From Paraescarpia echinospica (taxonomy: Eukaryota > Annelida > Polychaeta > Sabellida > Siboglinidae), in the NCBI GenBank assembly GCA_020002185.1, contig CM034531.1, positions 75,594,085 through 75,658,084 of the forward strand: 64,000 bases of DNA. The letters run 5' to 3'. A program made the translations under genes and the position numbers. Under the pieces are notes generated by a model. It did not search any database and was not told where the DNA came from. It saw only the letters and a list, made by a program, of their open reading frames with translations. How positions within the stretch are numbered: the first letter of the stretch is position 1; each line of letters begins with the position of its first letter. This document shows positions 20,941-31,749 of the stretch, one piece after another.

Positions 20941-21335
20941 GCTTAACATACAAACAACATACTTTCAAATAACAGCTTGGCACACTTGCAGTCGATTAGG
21001 ATATGTGTTTATTTATTATGCGGTTACAGTTTGTCGAGTGAGCTCAATATTACAATAATTACTAGACAAGTGCAAGTGGTTAGCAGTTCACTAACTAAAA
21101 ATTGCAATGAAAACTGTACAATATAATGTACTGTATGTACTGCAATACAATCTGTAGCCGCATCATGATGGTAGAACATGTTGTTTTGTACGTTTTTGTC
21201 GAATTAATAAAACAGTTGAAAATGACTGAGTTGACGTTCAGGTGAAAATATGATATTGTCGGTTGCAGTGATCACCTGAGGTCGTCCAATTGGCAGCCGA
21301 TCGTTTGGTATTCCAGCGAGTGTTTTCTTTTTTAC
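20941..21335. repeat. Repeat flank shared with 48895-49290
   Basis: It begins AACATACAAACAACATACTT and follows copy 2 of the composite repeat; the same order is seen after the third copy at 48.9 kb. The end portion (GACTGAGTTGACGTTCAGGTG...GTTTGGTATTCCAGCGAGTG) recurs again at 49780-49890. It extends the full repeat unit to about 1.7-2 kb. Confidence 0.75.
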
Positions 21336-24300
21336 CAAGAGAGAGGTGAGTGGACATCGCCAATTGTTAGATGAGAGTGCAATGGTCCAAGGAAGTGAAA
21401 AATCATAGAAACAGGCGAATGGACATCGGCGCCTTGAATGAGAGATTTACAAGGTACGAAAGTTAGCGTATTAATATTTATATCGATTACAGTGTCTACG
21501 TAGTACGACAATGGGAGTCGACACTGTTCATACACGTGAGCAATTCTACAGTAATATGTAATTTCGTGTCTCCAACCTTTCCTTGTGTCCTATTTTGGTT
21601 TTCAGCCCAAGGTGTTTGTCAAATATACGCCTAGTGAGGTAAACGGAAGCCTGTATTTATATTGTTGTCTAATTCACGCAACTATTCAAGTGTCCGAAAC
21701 CATAACTTGTCACAGATCGGCCATTCGTCTTTAATTTTGTGTGAGTCTAAAACATAACGGATATAAAATAGCAGTGTAAACAAGAACCATTACAATGGTG
21801 AAAAATAAGTTTGGGTTCAATTTCTAGACGAGTTACGTAGCTCAGCTGGTAACGGGAACCAATCTAGATTAACAATATGTTTCCATGCATGCGTTTTGCT
21901 GGCAATGTAAATACAACACGTTTTTATTAAGTATAAATTACCAATCAAAAGTTATTGAACTCGGTGCCTATAACAGAGTTGATAGTTATTTTGATTTTTT
22001 TTACATTGATTATATTCTTATGGCTCTTCATTACTCCACATAGTACCACAATTATAATACTGCTGTATATCTCTCAATTATACATGATTTGTACTTTTTT
22101 AAACACTCAAATATGCTTACACTTTCTTAAATCTTCAGGTAAATTATTCCACAGTTTAACTCCAACATTAGACACACACACAGTCTTCAAAGTTGTACGA
22201 ACGTACAATTGTTTAAATATATATCTGGTATATACCAGCATTCGTTATTCAAGTGAAAACAGCGTAGAATGTTTTTCGGAAGTAAATGATATCTCATCTT
22301 GCACATTGTGATAGCCGTTATATACACAAAATAATCAAAAAACTTCATAATTTTAAGATCACAAACAAGTTGTTTGTATGGTCTTGAGCTTTTGCTCCAT
22401 ATGTAATGTGACACAACATTAAAAAGTATTCTTAATCTGCTAACACCTGGAACCAATCTCATTTTGGTATGACATTATGGAGCCGAGGATTAAAGTTTTA
22501 ACGGAAGGGGTGATAACCGCGAAAAACGCGAAAACGTGAACATTGACACGCAGTTCGTTCACCAATTTGACTGCATACATATTGAAACATCAATCGCCAT
22601 GTCACCAATCGTCGTTATTATGTTCTTATTTAACTGTTCCACCAATCTGAAGTGTTGTACCTGTAACAATCATGGGTCACAATCATCGAACAGAAAGCTG
22701 AGGAAGATAACCTTCCTAGATCTGCCAAATCATACTTACGGTTATCTATCGACGCCCCCCAAACCAGCTCTGCTGTTTGCAAACGAATGTATGTTCTGTA
22801 AGACTGCATCTAAATCTCTTTGAAAAGTCAAGCGAGAATATTTGGGAAGCTGCGTATGGAAAAAGCAGAGGACAGCATCAATCAAGCAGAGAGATATTAC
22901 ACTACGAAGTTATGCTTACACGAATAGCAGGATTAGACAACAAAGTAAAGGAAGTTAATTATCAACATTCACGTAGAAGAGCATGCATCAAAAAGGCACT
23001 AGTCGTAACTGTCATGTAAAGCAAAGTCGCACACTGCAGTATTTGAAGCTCTAACACCAAATAAACAACATATTCATTGAACACCAAGGGACTGAACTGT
23101 TACATTCTCTGCACAGTTGATATGTGGAAAATATGAAAACAGTGGAATCAACATAAGCAGTCCCAACGTTGTGGGAGTACATTTTAGAACAATATCCTAC
23201 CTAGTTGAAAATATTCAAATATAGCAACAAGCAAGGGCTGATCGTATATAACGCACTTCTAAGTGAGGAACGTGCGTAAGGCGGGCTACCTTCAATGAAA
23301 AATCGGCAGAAGAGGCAGCATTTAATCTCAGATCATGTTGCATGACACTGTAGAGTATACATCAATTCTTACCACATGTTATAACAGCAGAGGCTGATAA
23401 CCACAGAGGCTGATAACAGCAGAGTCAGATTTCTTCAAAGTGTTACCGATTCCCGTGAGGTAGTTGTTTTGTAGCGAACGAATTGAAGGACTTGTAAAGT
23501 CAACGTCAGATGATGTGTTTGCAACTACAAAACCGTCCAAACACCTATGCATGGTACTGGGAATGACGAGTATTGACAGTTAGCAGACCGTTACTGGACA
23601 TCATCAACCGCCTCGGCCATTCCATCAAATATAATGTACCAGAAGCGTTTTAAACTGACTTGGCCACAAGTACCTCAGACAAGAATTGTACTACACCAGA
23701 TGATACACACCAAGTCGCTGGTATATGCACATAATTAGCTTGGGGTAACTACGATGAGAGTAACGAGACATTGTCTGGCGGTGGTGCTCCTCGTGATAAT
23801 TTCAAAAAAGGTAGCATATGAACAAATGTTGGCATGATGTTGAAACAGACTGTTTAACGCAAATGCTGCTTGACAGGATCGCATAATGCAACCAGACATA
23901 CACAGCTAGAAGTCGTTGGATGTTTAGTAGGTCCGTACGACGTTACCTAGTAGGCATTCTCTTAGACAAAGCAGTGACGAAGAGCAAGGACAATGTTTAA
24001 AAGGCTCTCAATCCTTAACGAATCACCAAATATAATTGTGATCTCCAGAAGGTAGTTTAATGCATAGGGAAGGTGACGAATCCATTCTTCATGGAGTCAG
24101 ATTAAATCTGAAATCCTATACTGCCTCACAACAGAAGTGAAACTCTCTGACAACATCAAAGCATATTTGCTAGTGCATTAGCAGCTGCCTATTTCAAGGT
24201 TTCCGTAAAAGAATAAAAGCTAATTTGTCGAGTGACAATGTATCCGCGACCTATTTCGCGGATCGCTGTATCTAAACACTGTTGAGAACATTGACTAGAA

Positions 24301-25070
24301 AAAAGGTATTCATGTTTCCCTTGACACCCGTGCCACTCTATGTAGCTCAAATGTGTCAAGGGCAACTTCTGAGTCACAAATCTCTACAATGTATGAGAGG
24401 AAACGGAAAGGGATTGGTTTGTCTTTTTGCTAACATCTTCTCGTGCGCAATTTGGGTATAGTCACATACAACTTCGTAGTTCATGATATAATGTCGATAT
24501 AACTAACTCAAGCACTCCAATAAAACAGCATATGGCAGGCTTTCGTGTATTTGTGGGACGTCTTCCTCGGTTTTCTTTTGGGTGACTGTGTGAGCTGACC
24601 CATGGTTAAATAATACTGATCTGATACTTTTAAGGCAAATTACATGAACGTCTTGAATAAGCTGTCTTTTGTTGTTGCCGTATTTAATGTCCCCATGACT
24701 TGTCGTCAGACCGCTTAAATCACTTATTACAAGTCATTTATAACCACTTATTACAAGTGTTTAAAACACCTTTGAAAATGCACCTTTTTAAACAAGCGTT
24801 TTTATAATTCACTGACGAGAACTTTGTATATGCTTTGTTTAGATAAATGTATTTAGTTTTATTACTTTCTTAGCATATTTATGGTTACTCGTCTTGTATA
24901 AATGAATGTATTTAAAGTAGTTTTTTAAAATAATATTTTAGTATATGTATTTGTTTAAAAGTTGTTTTAATGATCTCTCTATTTAACTTATTTTTAGTAA
25001 CTATATTTAAGGTAATGTTATATTTTTTACATGTTTATTTTCTTAACATTTCGTTTTATGTAAACTACTA
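21336..25070. other. 3.7 kb without recognised genes
   Basis: The sequence is AT-rich with only short open frames (for example 21955-22311 and 22536-22823) that show no recognisable domain. A tRNA-like box-A stretch (TAGCTCAGCTGGTAACGGG) is at about 21840 but no B box follows. I see nothing else to annotate. Confidence 0.4.
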
Positions 25071-25076
25071 GTATAT

Positions 25077-25082
25077 GTGTGG

Positions 25083-25114
<32 letters not shown>

Positions 25115-25135
25115 TGCGTTTGTGTGTGTGTGTGT
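25077..25135. repeat. (GT)n/(GTGC)n microsatellite
   Basis: Alternating GT and GTGCGT units; the Cys/Val- and Thr/His-rich frames on it are artefacts. Confidence 0.9.
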
Positions 25136-25149
25136 TTATGCATGTATGC

Positions 25150-25225
25150 ATGTAAAGCGCCCGAGTGCAATTTCAATTGATCGGGCTCTATATAAGTACT
25201 TTTATTATTTACTATTATTAACACC
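25150..25225 (+). repeat. Retroposon 3' end (GTAAAGCGCC...CTCTATATAAGTA)
   Basis: GTAAAGCGCCCGAGTGCAAT followed by CGGGCTCTATATAAGTAC and an ATTATTTACTATTATTA tail matches the pattern of non-LTR retrotransposon or SINE 3' ends that finish in ATT repeats. About 400 bp upstream is AT-rich and may be the rest of the 3' untranslated region. Confidence 0.55.
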
Positions 25226-25736
25226 ATCAGACGCTTTACAACAAAGTTGTAAAATGTAAGTTCGCTTTGCACAAATCATGTTCTTCTGGTCAACATATAA
25301 GGAAAACTTACAAAACTTGATTGCAGTGACAAAACGCATTAGGGTTACATGCAGCACTCATTAGATAAAAGTGCGTTATTGTAGTATAAAATATATTTAG
25401 CAAACTATGCAAACAAGTTGTTCTAAGGATTAGAGCCTACCTAGAGAGAACATTAGGACTGAAGTTCAGTTGTGTTGCGCCCTCGGTTGTCTACATACAG
25501 CCAAATTTAGGCCTATTGTCTTTTCAAAAGTCGTTTACGTTGTCGGGGTACATTTTAATTTCATCGTTGTTGCCATGTATGCATTTCTGACAGGTTGATG
25601 TATTAGATTATAAAACTGGTTTTCCTCTATACTAACTAGTTGTGCACGAAACAAAGGCGTATTCATACTTACGTGGAACATCTATGTTCGTGCCGACTTG
25701 AGAATGAAGTTGTGCTGTTGCACACAACACTGACGT

Positions 25737-26358
25737 CAGCCGATTCTAATTCGCAGAGCTGGGCTTTGTGAACTACGTTATAGCGCGCCAAGTCACAGAG
25801 CCGGCTGGGCTCTGCGATTAAGAAATGGTTTCTAAGGGGGATTGTAGTCCCATATTTGTAACACCCCGTGTTTAAATATTGGCCTCCCCTCTCACTCAAC
25901 AAGGCCCCGAGCCACAAATAGGAGCCTAATATACATAGGCAGAAACTTGAAAATTTCGACACATTTCCATATCTCATGTAAGTTGGGATGGTACGTATAG
26001 TGGACCATGGGTGTTTTATATTGGACCAGTGGTCCAACATACGACACCCGTACTGGTCCAATTTCGGTCGAAGGCATAAGTAACTTCCCCGATGTGAATC
26101 TTGGAGACTGTACAGTTTTCCTTCTTCATTCCCCTTATACATATTATATATCCTACGACAAACTGTAGTAATTGTGTACAATGTAGTCTCTAACCGTCTT
26201 TGCACGACACCTTCAATGTTGGTTAAATAATTACAACGAGATGGATAACAATACATTGTTATCAACTTTTGCGCGTCTCTGCGCTGGCCGCCATGTTTCG
26301 TTGTGTGTACAGATGGTATGTTGTGTGAAGAATTCGTCGGGCGTCACAACGATCTAAT
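25737..26358. repeat. Truncated, diverged copy of the composite repeat
   Basis: It starts inside the subrepeat zone (GATTCTAATTCGCAGAGCTGG) and follows the 18.2-kb unit through the GACCAGTGGTCCAACAT palindrome to the GTCGGGCGTCA end. The RT part is missing. It contains CATATTTGTAACACCCCGTG, which is also in the copy at 48.4 kb but not in the tandem pair, so these two are closer relatives. The open frame at 25669-26265 is not supported as a gene. Confidence 0.75.
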
Positions 26359-26389
26359 TATACATGTATGCTTTCCTAACTTGCTTTCG

Positions 26390-27070
26390 GTATAGAGTCC
26401 ATGTTTCAGTTCCGTAGAACAGCATAGTGAATGCTATTGATCTTGCGCAGTCGATCGAAAGTTGATGATGCTCTCGCTATGCGCTTCTCTAATTCGATGT
26501 CTAGTTTCGCCTGATTGGAAGTGGTACTTCCACGATAAGTGAAATTATGGACATTCTGAAGAAGCTGGTCTTTTAGGAAGACTTAATCAGGATTAGGTTC
26601 GACCTTGAAGATTGATACTGAACTACCGTTTTCGTCAGGTTGATGCTTATAGTAACAGTTTGCTACTTCCAAAAAACTTGTCGATTAGAGTTTGCATGTT
26701 GTCAAGGTTTTGACAACAACTACATAGACTAGTTTACGAACTAGAGCCAACTGTGTTCTGGGTTTGGCTCGGAACTGGAATACATTAAGCAGGTTAGTAT
26801 CTACATTGGCCAGGACGTGTTTTTTATACATTCCTTCTGGACAGTTTCTCAAGGCATGTTTGAGTATCGCTGAAACGTACAAGGGAGTTGGTGCAAGAAC
26901 ACACCCTTGCTTGATGTCATTTCTGACTTCAAAACTCTATGAGATGCTCTATTCAGAGCATATTTGATCTACCATCCCTTCTGTCGTCCCAATGTGTCAA
27001 ATGCTTTAGTAAAGTCAATAAAAACTATGCAGAGAGGACTGTTTTGTTCAACACATTTCTCTTGGATTTG
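26390..27070 (-). pseudogene. RTE-like non-LTR retrotransposon fragment
   Basis: The minus strand carries RT motif A as IVFIDFTKAFDTLGRQKGW near 27040-27000, a middle region with many frame breaks, and near 26600-26400 the post-RT block typical of RTE elements: NFTYRGSTTSNQAKLDIELE, then RIARASSTFDRLRK. This order matches the C-terminal half of an RTE-clade polymerase. Stops and frameshifts are frequent and the YADD box was not clearly placed. Confidence 0.7.
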
Positions 27071-27540
27071 ATGCAATGCAAAACATCATATAATATTTAA
27101 CGAAAACATAACAAAATACTTTGGAAAGAACTTGCCAAGTCCAAGACGTTGACGGTCAAGTACAAGTCAAGACCAAGTACAGCCTGTGCGGAACTCATCA
27201 AAATGGCAAGTACAAGTACAATACTTCCTTTACTTAAGTATTCAAATACGCAAGTTATCGAGTATTTGAACCCATCGCTGGATCCACCAATATCATAATA
27301 TTCAATAATTCCGACTGCATACACACAAACACTATACCACTTATATTGGTATCATTGCTGTCAGAATTGACAAATTTTACTTTTGGACATCGGTGATGAC
27401 ATCAACCTGACATAAATGGAACAGAACACAATACAAAATACAATATGTGTGGTTTGTATTATACATCATAAATCTAAAATAAATGGACCATTTTGACAAA
27501 TTCTGATATTCTGGATCTGGAAAACTATTAAGCAAAATCC
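27071..27540. other. Non-coding, nothing recognised
   Basis: AT-rich sequence with a run of AAGTACAAGT-type imperfect repeats at about 27150-27240. No gene is seen. Confidence 0.4.
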
Positions 27541-27544
27541 TTTA

Positions 27545-27812
27545 CAATGTTGCACTGTGGTTTTATTTCATAAAGTCCTCATCTACAGGCTCAGTAGGTA
27601 GTGAGTCCACTACAGGATGGACTCATTAGCTAATTTACCCTATGCATGGGATCTTTTATTTCCTCTGCCAGACAACAGTTAGAAGGGACCAATGGCCTAG
27701 TGTCTTTTCCAAGAGAACGAAATTGCCCAAGTTTTTTTTAAACGGTGGCCGATAGTTGGATTCGAGTCCAGTCCGCTCGACCGGTGCTTTACCACTCGGC
27801 CATTGGTTCCCA
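27545..27812 (-). mobile_element. tRNA-derived SINE
   Basis: Read on the minus strand, the head is tRNA-like: a polymerase III A box TGGCCGAGTGG (27792-27802) and a B box GGACTCGAATCC (about 27758-27769), separated by about 23 bp, less than in most tRNAs. The body continues with CTCTTGGAAAAGACACTAGG, reminiscent of the conserved core of Deu-type SINEs, and fades at about 27545. It is not a functional tRNA gene because the arms do not pair well and the acceptor end is missing. Confidence 0.65.
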
Positions 27813-29180
27813 TTATTGGCAGTAGTCGGTAACCATATAATTTTTGAGCAAGTAGGTCTAGTACTGTGAAAGTAATCTACCTTTACATATCACTATTACC
27901 AGACAACTAAAGTCTAAAGTGTTAATATTTGTATTATGAATCAAAATAAATAGTTGTTTAAATCATTGTTATTGCCATTGGGCATCACAGACATTGGCAT
28001 AGACATGATATATAAAAACGTTAATTATATACCTGCAGGATACACGTGTCCCTAGCTGGCTATGCATCACAAAAAAAGTAAAAGGCCCACGTAAAATAAA
28101 TTCACATCGTTTCGGTTTGAACTTGAAACACACACATATCATAGATCACATATTTGCATTCTATTGTAATTTAATTTAGGGTATTTTTAACAGACTGTGT
28201 TGCATTTTACATTTGTTTTAGCTGTCATTCACGTGACCATGACAATGCAGTTAATTACTTGGTACGTTCTCGCGCTTACATTTAGCCGGGCGTTAAATTT
28301 TATCCGGGTGATGATTATGTGTATAAGTAAGGCATAATAGTTGGCACCAGTAAATTATGTAGTAATAAATAATATCCAGTAGTTAAATATGTTTCGTTTG
28401 TTGTCGTAATACGAGCGTTATAGTTAGAGTACATAATTATAATTTGCTGTTTCAGATTTGTGACCAAGTATAAGAGTAAGTCACGTGACGTGTGCGTGGA
28501 GATGAAACTGTTTTACGACAGAAATTTTTTATGTCTGTGGGAAGCAAACATTTTATAATGTGTGTATATATATATAGACGTATATGTAAATGTGTATATA
28601 AACATACATAACGCCCGCATAAATGAAAACGCGACAATCGTAGCTGGTGCTAAATGCATTCCCCTAGATACGCGCACGTATATTATTAAACGCCCGGATA
28701 AATGTATGCGCGACTACGTATTTAAAGCTTAAACCGAAATGAGCGACAATTGAGAGAAATATATTCTAGTGGGCCGAGGCTACTTTACCACCTGGCTAAA
28801 TGTAAAATAATTGATAAGAAAATAATGCTCGCTGTGTATCTCAAACAATAATTGACATAAGCAAACATTATGGGATGACGGAATGACCGATTTGGTATAG
28901 AAAACGAGGTAAAATCGTTGCATCGATGCAGATTGTAATTGGCGGTTGCGCAAACGGCTGTCTAACTATTTCGTAATATTGTTAACAGTATTTTACTCTG
29001 AGTCTGTGGATCAAATAGTTATAAAAACAACACACAGCAATCTTTGGCAACATCCTACCGTTTGTCTCGTGGCATGAATGGCCGAAATATCTTCATTATA
29101 ATGATTCTGTCCGCAATCTATCGACTTTGTCTGGCCTTCTTCAGTTTGAAGTTTGAACGTTGCGCGCCTAAAATTGCCCT
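27813..29180. other. Non-coding, nothing recognised
   Basis: 1.4 kb of AT-rich sequence with a small TATATA tract at 28561. No open frame with recognisable similarity. Confidence 0.4.
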
Positions 29181-29184
29181 AAAT

Positions 29185-30110
29185 GACTCATCATCATCAT
29201 CCTCATCACCATCCTCATTGTGCAGCTGTAGTATCCCGTGGTTGGGCAAAGGCCTCAGGATGTTGTTTCCAAATCTTCCTGTCTTGCGCTGTCCTCTGCC
29301 AGATGGTGCCCTTCCAGTATTCGTCTAGTTCGTCTCTCCATCGTCTCGCAGGTCTTCCTCTAGATCGTTTCCCTTCGTAAGGTCTCCAGGTTGTGATATG
29401 CGATGTCCATCGGTTATCTCGTCCACTTCTGTCTTCCTATTTGTTCTATTACGTCTATGACCTTTGTCTTCTGCCTTATCCAGATGTTTGTTTTTCTCTC
29501 CCGATATGTGATGTTTAACATACTTCTTTCCATCTTTCTTTGTGCGGCTGCTAGGTTGTTCTTTGCTGGATGGTGAGTGCCCATGTTTCCGCGCCGTATG
29601 TCATCGCTAGAAGTACGCATGAGTTGAAGACTTGTCTCTTCAAGCTGGTTCCAAAGTTACCCTAGAAGATGTCGCGGTGTTTGACGAATGCTGTCCAGCC
29701 GGCAGTGATCCTTCTTTGAATCTCCTTGTCTTGTTTTTTGTCTCTGATACTGTATCGCTATCCCAGATAGACGTAGCTTTCAACGTTCTCTATCTGCGTC
29801 GTGTTGATAATATTGGTGTGTCATTTTCTAGCATCATTTTTGTCTTCGAGATGTTCATCTTGAGGCTTTGTTTTTCACTTTCATCAGCTAGCTCCTGCAG
29901 CATGTTTTGTAGTTCTTGCGGTGTAGTAGCGCATATGAGTATGTCGTCAGCGAAGCGAAGATGGCTGAGATATTCTCCGTCTATCATCAAGCCTCTGGTT
30001 TCCCAGGTCAGTCTTCGGAATATGCTTTCGAGTTTTGCCGTGAACAGCTTGGGCAATATGGTGTCACCCTGTCGTACTCATCACTTGATGTTGATAGGGC
30101 TCAGCCGTGT
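29185..30110 (-). pseudogene. RTE-clade retrotransposon fragment (RT to 3' tail)
   Basis: Positions 30056-29790 encode an open stretch with LFTAKLESIFRRLTW, LMIDGEYLSHLRFADDILI (catalytic FADD, motif C) and LKMNISKTKMM (motif D), diagnostic of RTE-type RT. Downstream, broken frames give VESYVYLGQ, GWTAFVKHRDIF, SCVLLAMTYGAETWAL and a final part rich in Asp. The 3' end is a (GATGAT)-type tail, seen on the plus strand as TCATCATCATCATCC at 29188. The 5' half is absent. Several frameshifts show it is inactive. Confidence 0.82.
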
Positions 30111-30470
30111 GAAAACTTAGGTCATAGTTGGCCTGAGAGCCAATCATCGTCTCTACCCGAATCTGGGGTAAAGCCCCCTACCGGTAACATTGGCTGAAGG
30201 TTACTAATCCAGGCCGTTGAGATGGGACAATGCTGCCACCTCACGGCAGCTGGATAATTGAGGCTACGCGTATTCAAAACTTATTTATGCTCAGCTGAAT
30301 GTTTCGGTATAAAATAACAGTTGCATCGTTTTAGTTCAAGACATACTGACATACATATCATTATATGTAAGAACCTGAATTATTATAATCTTTATACTGG
30401 CTCAAACATCCACCACATGCACATAACAAAAAAGTACTTATATGTTTCTAAAACAGTGGTTAAAAGTTTC
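30111..30470. other. Non-coding, nothing recognised
   Basis: A GC-richer stretch at 30100-30280 contains CTACCCGAATCTGGGGTAAAGCCCCCTACC-like sequence of unknown nature. No gene is identified. Confidence 0.35.
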
Positions 30471-30474
30471 CACA

Positions 30475-30720
30475 GAAACTAAAAAACTATAGAAAATTCT
30501 ATAGAATATTCTATAGTATATTCTATTGTTTTCTATAGATTTATACAGAAAACAATAGATTATCTAAAAACTATAGAATTATATAGTTGTCTATAGATTT
30601 CTACAGAAACCACAAAAACTATAGAATATTCTACACAATTCTACAGGAAATACACTTACACTTTTTGCTAAGGGTAAAGAAAACTATAGAATACTATAGG
30701 GAATTTATAGTTTTCTACAT
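30475..30720. repeat. Self-complementary CTATAGA-rich tract
   Basis: The tract is made of repeated AAACTATAGAA, TTCTATAG and TCTATAGTTTT words, many palindromic (CTATAG), so it can fold into multiple hairpins. No periodic unit is strictly kept. Confidence 0.75.
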
Positions 30721-30983
30721 AATGTTTTACTAAGGGTAAAGTGGGTGATCGGAAGAGCAGGGCAGTCCCCAGCGTCTACCAACCTTGGCACCTTGACCAA
30801 AGGTGGAACAGCAGCATTTAACGCAGCGCCACAGCATGTCCACACATCGTAAGTCCAGTAGTTACCTGAATAAGCCAGAAATCTAGTTACATCATCATTG
30901 TCATCGGCCTTCTGTTTCTTGGTTGGTCCGGCATCTCTTGGTTTTGGTGCTGGTCGTTTACCATTTACGAGTGGGTTGAACAC
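30705..30983 (-). CDS. Hypothetical open reading frame, unknown
   Basis: I do not recognise this. A 92-codon frame has a plausible nuclear-localisation-like stretch (GPTKKQKADD), then FLAYSGNYWTYDVWTCCGAA with three aromatic residues and a Cys pair. Amino-acid use looks more protein-like than the frames around it, so it may be an exon of a gene or of an unidentified element. There is no start context or splice evidence to settle this. Confidence 0.25.
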   Translation of the reverse strand: MFNPLVNGKRPAPKPRDAGPTKKQKADDNDDVTRFLAYSGNYWTYDVWTCCGAALNAAVPPLVKVPRLVDAGDCPALPITHFTLSKTLCRKL

Positions 30984-31419
30984 AGTCGACAGTTGTTATA
31001 TAAATACTCAGGCTTCTCGTCATCTACGTTTTTACGGCGGCAATTCATAACCCATCGTTTGCACCTGTTAAATTATATTAATAAATTAATACAATTATAC
31101 ATGTTGACGGTTGATCACCTTTTTATTTTTCGATGTGAGATATATCATGTCCGAGGATTCTATATTTCTATGATTCGCTATCATTTGTAATTGGTAAATC
31201 GGTTAATAGCTCAGGACAAACATAACTTCTAATTTGAATCACTGATTAACCAAAACAATGGGTGCATAGGCCAATGCTGGTGTATTATTGATCAACTGAA
31301 GTCGAATAAATTGATTTTTAGACGAGGGCAAGTACGCTTCATTTTGAAATCGCTCCATTATCGCTCATGATATTAAGGCAATTATCTGTATTTGTATTCA
31401 TTGATTTATGGATATGAGT

Positions 31420-31515
31420 AACACACCTCTCTGTTTCCTTTGGGAATCTGAAGAATAATAAACCAGGCCGTTTGTTTATGGAATTAGAACAATTACACGC
31501 TGAACATAAATGCAT
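31420..31515 (-). pseudogene. THAP-like zinc-finger fragment
   Basis: The frame encodes MHLCSACNCSNSINKRPGLL followed by FFRFPKETERC. The M-x-x-C-x-x-x-x-C-x-N start and the F-x-(R/H)-F-P-K-(D/E)-x-x-R motif are those of the N half of a THAP domain, a DNA-binding C2CH finger. The expected tryptophan after the arginine and the C-x2-H pair were not found. THAP domains occur in host factors and in P-type transposases, so the origin is unclear. It lies just downstream, on the same strand, of the orphan receptor exon. Confidence 0.5.
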
Positions 31516-31580
31516 AGACCATAGCTGGTTTTGTCGTTCGCGCCCAACCGCACGAGGGAGGCACTGGCGATAAGTTTTAC

Positions 31581-31743
31581 CCAATATCATCGATCATCTT
31601 GTTATACATAATCTTTGGTGCAAGCCTGAATGTGACGTTGAAAGGTTCTGTTGAATTCCTCGTTGGTATGATTCTGGAGTCGTAGTTCCACATCAGGTCC
31701 CGCACGAGGTTGTACTCATTCTCATCAACGACAACAACTGCAA
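31581..31743 (-). pseudogene. Orphan nAChR exon 2 copy (inverted)
   Basis: The minus strand has an acceptor-like GGTTGGACAG followed by sequence that aligns to exon 2 of gene 2: shared [19 protein letters not shown] and NVTF blocks, the N-terminal helix region of a Cys-loop receptor. Identity is high up to the codons for RLAP; after that the sequence diverges (in place of the LSQIID end), and the only nearby GT donor would leave the next exon out of phase. In frame it runs to a TAA at 31577-31579. No partner exons were recognised nearby. It is best read as a displaced, decaying exon, though an exon of a divergent third gene cannot be excluded. Confidence 0.8.
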
Positions 31744-31749
31744 CTGTCC

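Noticed and set aside
27730..27812. Functional tRNA gene
   Set aside because: A and B boxes are present but the spacing is short, the acceptor stem does not pair and a SINE-like body follows.
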